NCBI GenBank assembly: GCA_003260075.1
Contig: QLIY01000724.1
Coordinates: forward strand, 19,968-83,967
DNA length: 64,000 bases
Origin: Phallusia mammillata
Lineage: Eukaryota; Chordata; Ascidiacea; Phlebobranchia; Ascidiidae
Direction: 5' to 3'
Shown here: piece after piece, positions 51,901 through 63,111 of the stretch
Layout of the letters: each line of letters begins with the position of its first letter
How positions within the stretch are numbered: position 1 is the stretch's first letter
Translations under genes and position numbers: made by a program
The notes under the pieces: model-generated
The model's database searches: none
Told to the model about the DNA's origin: nothing
Seen by the model: the letters and a program-made list of their open reading frames with translations, nothing else

Positions 51901-52585
51901 TAAATAACAATGCCTTGTACTCATTAGGTATTGGTTGTATTTCTAACAATATGTGTATCATCTATTAATCAAAGATAAACTTACAAGCGCTCGAATGCAC
52001 TTAAGTAATGTAAAATATAATTTGCAAACGTTTTGCATGCCCCCTCCTTTAAACAAATCTAGTTTTATACACTTCAAAAAACAGTAACGCTTCTGAATCA
52101 CTTGTGTGTGGTAAATTTTGACAATTAAGTTACTATGCCGTTTTTAAATATAACTTTTATATATGCCGTGTTTTAATATTATTTTGGATGGTCAGTAAAC
52201 TCCATACATTTTGACATTGAAAGTATCGCTTGCGTATCTTTTTAAAACTACCATTCTGCGCTGGTTTATTGTACATAAAGGTCCGGAAAAAATAAACTTT
52301 AAAAAACCGCCAATACCCAACATTCTCATGCACCATAGCTCTAATAACAAGGGGCCAATACTATAAAAAGCGTTAATACTTTCCGGTTCTAAATTTAGCT
52401 GGTATTTCCAGCGCCTTGAAGGACGACGCCATGATCGTATTGGTTGTCGTGCCTGAAGTTTATGCAATAGAAACGATATAGTTCATTAACTTACTTTCTA
52501 GGGATGTTTCAAGATCGTCAGAAGTAACAACATTGATGAAAATTCCGGATAGCAAAGCGATGCGAAGAAAATATAATCCAAGCAT
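42869..52585 (-). CDS. Cytokine-receptor-like type I membrane protein (Ig plus class II-like module), 11 exons
   Basis: This is a predicted cell-surface cytokine receptor of the JAK-STAT type. Exons in transcript order: 52495-52585 (signal peptide), 49339-49466 and 49045-49186 (Ig-like), 48875-48986 and 47974-48194 (domain D1), 47227-47405 and 46617-46785 (D2), 46095-46239 (membrane-proximal), 44804-44952 (TM), 44408-44558, 42869-44226 (tail). D1 has NVTAHSSNVNHTLRWKPP, then DWIAVNNC and SSCHVYEP. A Trp with a paired Cys and no CxW favours class II (interferon/IL-10 receptor) over class I. D2 ends 'HMCVKLRI' then 'ESEWREVC', like the CVKVQ and SEPVC of class II. The TM ('PIILAVTLTLGLLVVCIAIY') is followed by KLKRAYDNFFKKEMDLPEK. 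All junctions keep phase except 46095-46239 to 44804-44952, which is off by one base. Length is about 947 residues. Confidence 0.8.
44977..45496 (+). mobile_element. hAT-type MITE in a receptor intron (contains n at 45038)
   Basis: It begins 'cagtggttcgtaacc' and ends 'gttaagaaccactg'. The flanking octamers 'ttctatat' and 'gtctatga' match only partly. Internal text contains repeated 'cgaacccc' motifs. The n at 45038 marks unresolved interior sequence. Confidence 0.7.
45889..45938 (+). repeat. 50-base G homopolymer in a receptor intron
   Basis: An uninterrupted G run with no duplicated flanks seen, about 160 bases from the membrane-proximal exon. Confidence 0.85.
46361..46430 (+). mobile_element. 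Fragment (right end) of the same hAT MITE family
   Basis: From 'cttcgtcgaacccc' to 'gttaagaaccactg' it matches the right end of the element at 44977-45496. It is cut on the left by n at 46360, so its other end is missing from the assembly. The following octamer 'ttctatag' resembles the octamer left of the 44977 element, which hints at scrambled assembly. Confidence 0.65.
48113..48621. repeat. About 248-base direct duplication split by a 10-base C run, including exon sequence
   Basis: Copies at 48113-48360 and 48373-48621 flank a C run at 48363-48372. The first 82 bases of the receptor exon at 47974-48194 are therefore repeated at 48373-48454 with their splice acceptor. The copies differ at a few bases. 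Confidence 0.88.
48373..48454 (-). pseudogene. Partial decoy copy of the receptor D1 exon
   Basis: The segment encodes LIIESNDWIAVNNCHPTKES and the following SCHVYEP with an intact acceptor, then runs into a G homopolymer on the coding strand and a stop. In transcript order it precedes the real exon, so if genuine it would compete in splicing and disrupt the protein. An assembly artefact is more likely. Confidence 0.7.
49467..52494. other. Receptor intron 1, nothing else recognised
   Basis: This 3 kb intron separates the signal-peptide exon from the Ig-like exons. Short open frames inside it have no recognisable domain or conserved motif. Confidence 0.5.
52495..52585 (-). CDS. Receptor exon 1: start codon and signal peptide
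   Basis: Thirty codons beginning MLGLYFLRIALLSGIFINVV form a clear hydrophobic signal peptide. A splice acceptor (TTTACAG, exon from 52632) lies 47 bases upstream of this ATG, so an in-frame Met at 52642 falls in intron or outron. The GTAAGT donor leaves phase 1, matching the acceptor at 49466 across a 3 kb intron. Confidence 0.8.
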
Positions 52586-52727
52586 TGGGTTGATGTAGTT
52601 TGTTAAATTAAGCAGTAAAAACGCGCTGTACTCTGTAAACATTAAAGTAATATTTTATTTTCAGAAAGTTATATTATTTCCATGCGGGGATGACCAAATT
52701 ATACTAAACTTTGTTGTGCACTGTATG

Positions 52728-52890
52728 CAGTGGTGGGATTCAGCCGGTTCGCACCGGTTCTATAGAACCGTCTCACTAAATGGGATTCAGCCGGTTCGCA
52801 CCGTTTCTATAGAACCGTCTCACGAAATTTCATGAGATCAGCCAACATGTTAGCATTACTAGTTACTGTCAATGGACTTTTTGTATCAGA

Positions 52891-52964
<74 letters not shown>

Positions 52965-53119
52965 ACCGGTTCTATAGAACCGTCTCACGAAATTTTATGA
53001 GATCAGCCAACATGTTAGCATTACTAGTTACTGTCAATGGACGTTTTGTACCAGATCCAGCTGAAAAATATGATTTTTGTGATAGAACCGGCTGACAAAA
53101 AAATTGAATCCCACCACTG
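52728..53119 (+). mobile_element. hAT-type MITE upstream of the receptor gene
   Basis: The inverted termini are 'cagtggtgggattca' and 'tgaatcccaccactg'. They are flanked by perfect 8-base duplications 'actgtatg' (52720-52727 and 53120-53127). Internal sequence is repeated around a 73-base C run (52892-52964); the part from 'ctatagaaccgtctcacg' onward is present on both sides. No transposase is encoded; the apparent Pro-rich ORF is only the C run. Confidence 0.92.
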
Positions 53120-55141
53120 ACTGTATGCCTTATCAGATCTTAAGCAAAACCTCATTAGAGCAACTATTAGTCGCTGTTTTTTTCCTTCGTATTTCGACAA
53201 ACGTCTTTCACTTTTGGCGGTTTGCTCCAACAACTGTTAATTGGAAACTTCCTAATTGTTAAGACCGTGCACGGATACAGCTTGTTATTACACTTTGTTT
53301 TTTCTTGTACTTTACAAGACGGGAGTTATAATATCCTGCAACGCTTGTGGTCTATACACCCTAATTCTGTTCGATTATAAAGTACTGCACTTGTTTATCA
53401 CATGTTTTTCCTCATCCCGACTATACACTGCGGCAACTAGGATTAGGAATTTTTTTAAATGTTCACAATTTATATACTTTTCGCGCCATTGGAATGCTTT
53501 TAGTATGGCTTTAAGATATAAAACTAGTATGGAAGCGAAACGGACCACACACGAAAAATGTTATCAAATGTCAAAATTCCTCTAACATATTCCTCCTGTT
53601 ATTTAGCCCGTGGTAAAGTATACGAAAGGCTACAAACAGTAGTTTTTAATCCTCAATATAACTTCAAACTTATAATTCTCAACATAGGTTCGTGACCTAT
53701 GACAAAATTAGTTTGGGGTCAAATATATTTAATAAATCAAGCTGGTCTCAAAAACAGATTCGTTTTTTCTCTCTCTTTTTTCTAGAACTGTCAAATCAAT
53801 GTATTGTAACGTTGATTATTTGAAGATTGCCACAATACACAGTAGCATACAAGGCTATACTTACGCCAAGGTATGTTACAAGTTATAAAAAAACATGTTG
53901 TTACCTTACTACTTTGAATATGTATGTTACATATATCCTGCATGACCTTTGAACTTTCGTCTAACTCCCCACTTACCTTAATAAACAGATACCTAGTAAA
54001 ATCGAAATGGCCAATTAACTAACAACCTGCACGGCGTGGCAGTCTGTCATAGCTATCTAACCACTCCATAAAGCAATTGTTTTACAGCTCAGAGGAAACC
54101 CTCGTCGACTTCATGCCAAAACGATTGTCGTAAAGCCGATGCAAACATCAGGGGCCTCTGCGATTTGCAGGCTGCAGAAGTTGAAACAGTGTGTTATCGA
54201 CACTTGTTAAGCAGCCGGTTAACACGAAACTTGTACGTTTGGTTGCAAGATTATCCGCTTGTAAGTTTGCGTACAATCTTCGCGCCCTCAATCAGTCAAA
54301 CTTATTGGTTGTAAGGGGCTGGTTATGTGGATTGTAATGTATTGAAAAACGACACCATCATCAAGTGTCTTTGCAACTGTTTTAAAGGCTTTTAAAACAT
54401 ACAAGCTTCAACTAATATGAAAATCTCATTTTCCCGTTTTTGACCGCATGCGGCAGTAGCGATAATAATTAAAAGTAGTGGTAGAGCGGTTTGGAATGAT
54501 AACTGAAGTTTTCGTTGTTTTAATATGAACAGCGACTGTTAAAAACGCGCCTAACCCAACATAATGACTGAGTTTGCGTTTAAGATGAGACTTTTTGACT
54601 GAAAAAAATCCCTAAAATTGTGTAACCTTCTTTTTGTTTCACGAACCCGTTCATAATGAAGTTCAATCAAAAGTTGCACGTTCTTGTTTCGACGGCAAAT
54701 TTCTTTGTTTAGAGTTTCTAACTTCTTTGGACTTCAAGTTATTTTACTTGTTTGTCATGATTGTAATGCACAAGCTTTGGTGAAGGTTTCTGAAGAAAAA
54801 CTTTTACAAACTTACATTTTTACTGGATGACACTTACATATTAATGTGATTTGTTTCAAAGTTTCTAATCCAACCCCATGCATATAGATAGAGGACCGAA
54901 ATATTCAGGTTTACAGTTATACCTAATGTATCAAAACTGAGACGCAGGATTGAAGTGCACAAACGCATGAAACTTAAACAAACAGACCAAGCAACTATTC
55001 GTGTATTTAGATTTGGGATTCGTTCAGCCCGGGTACTTGAGATATGACGTCGGTACTTCGCACAATAAATGACAAGTGGACCACACCGTCAAGATCAATA
55101 TACGTGTGGAAAATTAAACTTCGTGTGATATATAGCTATAT

Positions 55142-55491
55142 CAGTGGTTCTTAGCCGAAACCCCAGGATATTTTTCAGCTTTTGGTCGAACCCCTTTAAG
55201 TTACATCCTAGGTTTCAAACTCATTTTGTGCTTTTGACTTATACGTTTTTGCTGCCAACAAAGATTCGTTGTTTTGCTGCTTACAACCAACGCGCACAGT
55301 CTTCTTTGTTACGTCAAATATAACCTAGTTGCAACCTTCGAATGTTTTGCCATCTAGCAAATAAAAATTGGCATCTTTAGCTACTATTTACCCTTATAGT
55401 TTGAATAAAACGTTTGCCGAGTATTTGTCTTTCAAAAGACCGTCGTTGAACCCCTGAACCAGCGTCACCGAACCCAAGTTAAAAAACACAG
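55142..55491 (+). mobile_element. hAT-type MITE, degraded
   Basis: It starts 'cagtggttcttagccg' and ends 'gttaaaaaacacag', with internal 'cgaacccc' repeats like the element at 44977-45496. The flanking octamers 'agctatat' and 'atctacat' match at 6 of 8 bases, so it is an older copy of that family. Confidence 0.65.
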
Positions 55492-56945
55492 ATCTACATA
55501 CTTATGCTTACATGATGAAATTCCTGTCACACTCTACGAAACTAAGAATGAAACTGGTTTTGTTAAAGCTAAAAGTTTTGAAAAGCTCCATTGAAAGGCA
55601 TCCTTGAACCGCGTGTTTGTTTGTACAAGTTGTTTCATGGGACTTTCCAATACGCATACACGGGGACTAGGTCCTACTGTCAGCGTATTGTTAATATTTT
55701 CCTCGCTAAAGCGTTGCGCCAGAAGTCATCTATAAATGTGAACTGTAAAAAAAGTTTAAAGTATGCTTAAAAGAGGTTGGATACACTCAACATCTTGATA
55801 CATCATGTACAAGGGAGCCTTTTGTTTGTGTTCTAATTTTTTAAAGTACAGGGATGTTTTTACCTAAGTTTGTGCAGGTTTTCGTAGCAGATTAGAAAAT
55901 TTCGCTGGCAACGTTTATATTTCGTTGCCCGACAACTTGGTATGTCCACGTGACCCTCTTCAACCTGGCTGTGCAAATCCACCCTGTGACGTAGAGGCGG
56001 TGGTCTACTTTCGCAATAAAGCGACGCGCAATATTTAGCTTGGTGAAACATTAATTGAATTTTGGCTGACGGAGCTCAGTTCTTTCGTCTCTAACAGACA
56101 AGTGTAGGCTATTGAAAGAAGGGCATTAAAAAGAGGAGACAAAACAAGTTTGAAAGTCTTTTTAGTTTCGCTCTAACGAATCTGTAGTTCAAGTTTTACG
56201 TCGGTTCATGTTTTGACCTAATCAGATTTAGTTTTTAGTTCGTAGATCTTTTAAAAAAGACTGGTTCGAGAACTTTAATCGCTCTGTGATAGATTTTGAT
56301 ACATAACTTAATGTACACAGGCAGTCATTTGGGGAGTGTTGTGGTTCCGTTGTTTTAAACAAAAGCAGCATGTTTAAATGCGCTGAGGCTAGGCGCTGTC
56401 AAAATGTTTTGTTTTGACGAAAAGTTTCACTGAAACATGTTGAAAACTTTCCGTCTACACCTATTTATAACTAACGAACATTCCACACAACTTGAACTGA
56501 GATTGATTATACTGAACAATAACTAATATTTGCATAAGGAACTGAAGATGCCAGATAAGCGAAATATAGTTGTTCAATGTAAATTCTTTGAATGATTCTG
56601 TAAAATGGATAACATTTTTTCATTCCCAGTTCCACACAACTTAAGTGCTGTTGCCAAACATCACTGTGTAGGAGGCCGCTAACGCATAAAAGTAGTTACA
56701 ACTACTATAGCTATAGCTGTGATAGATCGCATAAAATATGCTTTATCTCGGTAAAACATGTATTTGCTGTGAGCAGCAGCAGTTTACAAAAACTTAAAAA
56801 AGTTTTAGCCTTGTTATGACATTCAGCCTTTTGCCTGCTGAGATATGAAGTTGTTCAGAGGGCAGTTCAACAAGGCGCTATAACAGTGATCTTCAAACCT
56901 GTCGTATTAAAACAGCAGACATAAGCAATTTTACCACTTAATCGT

Positions 56946-57033
56946 TTTTGTGTTCAGGCCTTGCAAAAATTGGGTGTCTCTGTGGAGTTTGGTATACAAA
57001 GGCGCGAAATCTGTTTTCGCTACAAAAAGAAAC
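56946..57033 (+). promoter_or_regulatory. Splice acceptor and 5' UTR of the C6-like gene
   Basis: TTTTTGTGTTCAG ends at 56957, 76 bases before the proposed ATG, with no visible upstream exon. As for CHMP1B and the receptor gene, this may be a trans-splice acceptor or the end of a 5' UTR intron. Confidence 0.45.
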
Positions 57034-60000
57034 ATGGAACTTCAATTCAAGGTAATTTTATTGCGTTTCCCCTCTTTATAGCCTACATTAAAAGCTTAAC
57101 TAAACCTTTTCTAATTAGAGGTTTGATTTTCTACGTTTCTGACAGTATATATTATCACCAACTATCATTAGACGAGATTAAACAGTCGGAATGTTTTTCG
57201 ACTAGTCAGTTTGCAATGACGTCAGCAAATGAAACTGACCAGTGGGCGCCCGTGACGTCATAACGATTGTTAAATCTTATCACCGCGTGGAATTGTTTGT
57301 TCAAAGGCGTGGTTAGAATGTGCTTATATTGCTCCCGTATAAGCTTTACTAGTAGTTCAGAAAGGTCGTTTATGTAAGTTTTAGAGGAGAAACTTGCGGA
57401 ATTTCAGTTCGTAAATGCACGGCCGTCGTCGGAAGACCGTTGTTTAAAACGTCCCGTGTGGCAATTTATCACGAAAACCCCCCCCCCCACTAGTAGTTCA
57501 GAAAGGTCGTTTATGTAAGTTTTAGAGGAGAAACTTACGGAATTTCAGTTCGTAAATACACGGCCGTCGTCGGAAGCCTGTTGTTTGAAACGTTCCGTGT
57601 GCCAATTTATCACGAAAATAAAGTGGCCCGTTAGGAGATAGCATGAGCAATGTTTGTTCGGGCTCGCTGGCAGCAAATATTGACTGTTCCATGACTCGCA
57701 ACATTCGCTGTCAAAGCTGTGTTTTTGGACAAACCTTGTCCAGGTCAATCGAACCGACCGATGTTCTTTGTTTTATCATTAGGCAAAAAAGACTTTTGTA
57801 GCCAATTTTCCGATATTCAATTACTGCCAAGTTGTAATGTCGGGTTATTGTTTAAGTCTGAAAAAACACCAATAGAACACACAAAATAAAGGTATTGGAC
57901 AACTTGTGAAACTCTAAACAGATTTAAAACAGGGAACACACGTTTTGACAAAACACTTAATTTGACCCTGCTTTAAACATTTGAATCAAACATTTAAGGC
58001 AAATTGCATGTAGGGTGCGGTGCAGATTTTAAACATGTTGAAAATCTCCACCTCAAAATATTCCTTCAGCGATTTCAGCCAACAATTAATATCAATCGTT
58101 ACTCTCACCCACGGAAAATCCAGTACCGTTTAGTAAATATACCCTTTGTATCGATATTTACTACTGCGAGTTTGGTGCAACCACTTTCGTTTCAAAATTG
58201 GCTCTACACCAGCATACTCTTTCCCAGTTTTATTGTTGGAGCAATAAAAAAGTTCGCGTTGCTACGTTTAGGCAAGGTTAGGAATTTCCCCCCTATTTTT
58301 AGATGCGTATTTGCCGATTACATTGGCGTTGAACTTTTCATATCAATTCAAGTTACACAATATTTCGGCAAATTTGTAGGGGGGTGGGGACAAATTGTCT
58401 GTGAAAACATAATAATAACTTAAAACAGTTATTTTGTTTGTACAACAGTGGATAAAACGATACGGTCGTTTGAATTGCCAGAAATAAAATTTTTAACTGT
58501 ACCAGCCAAATGATTATTAAACGGAGACATCAATGCATAATTTTTCCCGAAAATGCTTTGATTGTCACGTACCATGGTACTGAATGAATTTGTGCACATC
58601 CATGTATGGGAAGTGTATAATATGTAATAGTAACAAATTCTTGCGTGAAAATAGGCTTACAAACATTTTAATCGCATTTGTTTTTATTTTTCCAGATCAC
58701 ACTCTGTTTGGCATTTGCACTGGTCACAGGAGGTAAGTTACCAAAGTGTGTGGCTTTATCAGTAAGCCTATAAACTGCCATAAAACACAATGAAACGTAG
58801 TTTTGAGATTAATTTCTGTCTTACCATATGCAAAGCTTTAGAATTCACAATGGGGTTAGTTATATGAAAAAAAGTTTGTCGCATCTCAAACAAAAAACTC
58901 ATGCCTCCACTCCGACTGTTTTATTGAGTGCTGTGTTTGTACTATTTATTGCCCATTCACAGTCTTTACAAGAAAGGCAATAACCGAGTACAGCAATACA
59001 AAAATTCAAAAGCGAATGTTTTTGACATAAATCAAAATAATACTTTAAATCTAGGTATCTAAAGTGAAATCTTAGATATTGGTCAATATAATCAGTAGAT
59101 GTGAATTTTTGGAGATCAAAACCGGATTTCTAAAAATAGGAATATTGAAAAAGCAAATACCGGAAAATATATGTCTTACATCAGCGGTTCCCAAACTGGG
59201 GTCCGCGGTCCTTTAGGGGTCCGTGAGGCAATTTTGGGGGGACCACGAAGCGGTTGAAGCAATTCTATAATCTTATTTGGCGTCAGATTGTGCCACTGAA
59301 TAAGTTTAAATCAAAGTAGAATTGAGAATCTACTGTCTCCATTGCTAAACAATGATCTTTATTGAATGACAATTTATCATAAAAGCAATTGTTTGCGCAC
59401 AATTGCAATGTTTTTTGTCCTGTTTGTGATGTCACAAGCTGTCTTTGGATGATTGTTATGCGCAATTTTGCATAACTAGCTAAAATCCTGCAATCAACTT
59501 TCGTTTTTTTGAAATACACATTCAGGCTTAAGGACCGCGAGCCCTTGAAATAATGGCAAAGGGACCGTTTTGAAAAAAATATGAAAAAGTTTGGGAACCA
59601 CTGTCTTACATGCATATGCATTATATCGTAAACGTTTTGTCCCTTTATGTCATCCAATAGCAGAAAACAGAATCGTTTGTATTGCAGTTTCAGCGTTGAC
59701 TGGAAATGACACGTGCACCGGCTCATGGACTTCATGGTCAGGATGTTTTCCCGGGACAACTTCAGACTCACAGGGTTTTCAGGTAAACTATAGCCTACTG
59801 TTAATTTGATAATCATTGATATTTTATGCGCCTGATGCAACAACCGTAAAAATACCACATGGTTTAATAACAGACAGTTTGCAAGGTGATCGAATATTTA
59901 TAATAATTGATTGATATTTCTTAAAATGTGTATAAGTTTTGTTTAAATCCAGTAATAATTGCTACAACAATTAACTGCTGTTGTTTATGTACCGAAAAAC

Positions 60001-63000
60001 ATTTACAATTTTGTTGCTTAGCCCAAAATACCTCGTTGTGGTAGGCTAATTGTAAATGTCATTGTGGTATATATATTTAAACCAGTTTAACATCAGCAAG
60101 CTCTGGGGAATTTCTGTTGTCAGTTCTAACATTTTTCCATGTTTTTCGTACAAGTTGGTTTTGATAACGTTGCGTTGGATTTTGTGTGCTACATTAAAAA
60201 TATTATGGGTTGCACGATTTTTCAAAAAAGGGTCACTTTATTATTTACATTGACGATTTTTGTACAGGAGCGGTGGTTTGTAATGGAGCCAAGTCAAGCG
60301 AATGCCTCTATTCCTTGTATGTTGCCTTACTCTGTATTGGAGACTCAAACGCGGCCCTGCACAACCACTGCAGTTATAGATGATCTTTCAGATCCTACTT
60401 TGTCAGGTACTTTACCAGAAAAGTTTGATACAGTTCGTAGGTGTGAGTTAATTAAGCTTAATCGGGAACAGCTAAAAAAGTCCGTGCTTATGTTGACTTT
60501 GATGGTATACTTAGACATATGATAACAGTAGAGCTATTAACACTCACACTAAACTGGTTGGCTAATGTCCAGTAGGTGAGGCGCTCAAATATTTTAAATG
60601 CAGTTTGTGTGAAAAATGCTGAAGGTTAGGGTTATTAGGGTACGTCTGAGATTTTATAATAATAGCAAAAAAATCAATTTGAAAACGCAGTTCTTTATGT
60701 TAAAATTAGTCCCTCACCTTATCCCAGTCTCATTGTTAATTTAAATAACTGCGCTATTTACGCCATCAATCGGTATTTCGCAAACCATTTCTAGTGTGAG
60801 TTCTTGTGTTAGTAGCTCTACCTTTGATAACGTCGTCTTGTTAAGCTACTATTTATTTACTTTTGAAAAGTTTCTGAATCTTGTATTAACTACGGCATAT
60901 TAAAAAATATTTTAATAAATTGATATAGCATTAAAAAGGTACTTTAATGTTTCCAGACTGTGCTGGCAAATATCGTTGTGCGAACGGAAGGTGTATTAAT
61001 AAAAAATACACTTGCAATGGCGACGACGATTGTGGAGATGCCAGTGACGAGTATCCCATCGTCAATACAGATGGCAGTAAAAACTGTACAAATGTAAGTA
61101 GGCAGTCAAACTACCTGAAAAAATTTTTTTTTCATAATAACTTACCTATAAATCACCAACTTGTTTTAACTTGTAAAAATCAATAAATTTAAACACCACC
61201 ACTACGTCTAAATACGAAAATGCAATAAACCTATTTAGCCTACTACATATACATCAGGTTGGGTACGCCTTTCGGCGAACATTTGTAAGTGTTGTTTGAA
61301 TTCTGCAAATTTTAAAGAGTTTAATATGGAAGGTACAAGTGTAACAATTACTCGGTCATCTTTACTAGTTTATGTCATGTAATATATTTTTCTGTAATTT
61401 TACATTTTTTTTATCTCATTTAAGATGGGGGTATACGTTTGTGGTATGTCACAAATGCCCGGCACTGGTAGCCTCACACCGATTGGGGAAAGATTTTTGA
61501 CAGGAATACCGGGAATTGGAGAATTTGCATCTGGATTCGATATTTTGACGGGTGAGTTCAGTTTATATTAGCTTGTATGTATACTTTTTTTCACTTTTAT
61601 ATTACAAAAAATCGATATGCCAGTATTGTTACACAGCATAACCTTGACACACAAAAAATGCATTGCTTCTTTTAAGTTTTTTATAGTCTTACACAAGTAT
61701 CGCAGAGTCGATTTGGAATGAAGTTATTTATTTTTTACTGTATAGAAGATAACAATAGGCCCAAGTAACTCTTGAAACATAAATAACGATCGATATCAGT
61801 TCCTGAGGTTTGAGGTTCGTCCCAGCAAAACGCTCATTGTACTCTTCTGAGGTTACAAAGTTTGGCAATAAATTTACACAATTGAAGTATAATTTTATTT
61901 AGAAATAAATGTGTTTTAATCAAACCCAAATTTTATGTGCAGGTGAATTTCGCAGTGGAGTTTTGTCCATGTCACCCCATGGGTCTTGCCGCCGAACCTT
62001 GATCAGTGGAATGACTGACACGTATTACAGAATACCCAAAAATATTGCATCATTTCGTCAAATCTATGATGTCACGTTGACAAGCGTTAAGGTTAGAACT
62101 TTTTTTAGAAATCTTTAACATACTTAATAGGCTGTTGGATTGTGAAATACTTGAATGTCCTTTTGTGAACCAAAAAATATTAAAAACGACCGAAAGAATA
62201 AGCGCATGTAGTTATGGGAAGCGACTGTTTGATTTCTGTCTGTGTTATAATTGATGAAACGACCGTGTTGATCTTAGCACTAAACAAATTTCAGAGTTAA
62301 AATGACTTTTCAAGACGAATCTTTCTTGACACAGTCTTGTTGCTTTTGTATTCACTAATTTGTGCAGTAATTTTATTTATGCCAGAACCCGAGTTCGAGT
62401 TGATCCAAGTTCGCGTGTTGATTGAGAAAACTTGGATCAGTTATTTCATTTTTTTCTGGTAATTTTAGTCATAAAATATTTTACAATTTCGCAGAACTAA
62501 CGGCAAACAATATTTATGTTGGAAATAGGTTTTGTGCTAAATTTTTAGTTTTAATTTATTTTATAGCTTTGTTTTTCAACTAATGAAATAAAAAACGATC
62601 ATCACAATGTAGCCCATGCATAGAGCAGTTATAGACAATTCTCTAAAAATTACACATCCGGATTAAAAACATTGTCTTTGTTGTTGTTGTTCTTTTTCAA
62701 TGTATAATCCGAATTTCAGCATTAGGTTTGAATCAATATAATCAAAAAGGTATAATTAAAAAAACATATCTGATAAAATCAATTACATTTACTGTGTCGC
62801 TTGAAATATACACTTCTATGTTATGACGCAAAGTAATTGACCCAACAAAATACGTCTTTACTCTGTTTATTGCTTATCCCATTTTCTAATGATCCCCTGA
62901 TCTACAGGTTTTGGACAGTGCAGCCGCTATTTTAAACAACACCAAAACAAATTTAATGTACAACTTGAACTTCGGAGGGAGTCTTTTGAACTTGACTGGG

Positions 63001-63111
63001 CAAACGGGTTTAAGCCAGAACACTTTTACCCGGGATTCGGTGCAGTATAACATAAACAATGACGAAGAGAGGACCTACGTCACGCAAGCGGCATTTGTCA
63101 GCACTGCCGAG
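57034..63111 (+). CDS. Complement C6-like MACPF protein, 5' part (8 exons; continues past window end)
   Basis: This is a secreted terminal-complement-like or perforin-like protein; MACPF proteins insert as oligomeric pores in target membranes. Exons: 57034-57051, 58696-58732, 59688-59782, 60268-60406, 60957-61093, 61425-61551, 61943-62091, 62908-63111, all phase-consistent (302 codons so far). MELQFK plus [12 protein letters not shown] forms a signal peptide. A TSP1 domain follows ('[11 protein letters not shown]' to 'ETQTRPC'), then an LDLa repeat ('[20 protein letters not shown]' then CGDASDE, with the Ca-binding acidic end). The N-terminal MACPF segment has [16 protein letters not shown] and '[11 protein letters not shown]', like C6. 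The MACPF signature, EGF and further domains lie beyond the window. TSP1-LDLa-MACPF order is that of C6/C7/C8/C9. The first 6-codon exon is the least certain part. Confidence 0.87.
57348..57618. repeat. 130-base direct duplication split by an 11-base C run
   Basis: Copies at 57348-57477 and 57489-57618 differ at several bases and flank a C run at 57478-57488, in intron 1 of the C6-like gene. Confidence 0.85.
57619..58695. other. Remainder of C6-like intron 1
   Basis: It contains an open frame at 58004-58423 (139 codons, plus) that starts [18 protein letters not shown]. No domain or splice pattern supports it as a gene, and nothing else is recognised. Confidence 0.45.
59182..59603 (+). mobile_element. 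hAT-type MITE in a C6-like gene intron
   Basis: The inverted termini are 'cagcggttcccaaactggg' and 'agtttgggaaccactg'. They are flanked by perfect 8-base duplications 'tcttacat' (59174-59181 and 59604-59611). The length is 422 bases with no intact transposase. An open frame at 59283-59858 minus overlaps it and appears to be chance or transposase-derived noise. Confidence 0.92.

Larger units (their letters stand above)
53128..57033. other. Divergent intergenic region between the receptor and the C6-like gene
   Basis: About 4 kb separates two genes transcribed away from each other. Apart from the hAT-type copy at 55142-55491 and an acceptor at 56957, I see no coding exon. An open frame at 55860-56051 minus is Cys-rich and could be a 5' untranslated exon, but nothing confirms this. 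Confidence 0.5.

Noticed and set aside
52588-52642. Upstream Met at 52642 as the receptor start
   Set aside because: A good splice acceptor (exon from 52632) lies between it and the signal peptide, and the downstream Met at 52585 begins a typical signal sequence.
52832-53095. Poly-Pro frame with a hydrophobic start
   Set aside because: It lies wholly inside a non-coding hAT MITE and depends on a 73-base C run.
59283-59858. 191-codon minus-strand frame
   Set aside because: It spans the MITE at 59182-59603 and an exon of the C6-like gene on the opposite strand. It is possibly an hAT remnant, but no transposase motif is recognised.
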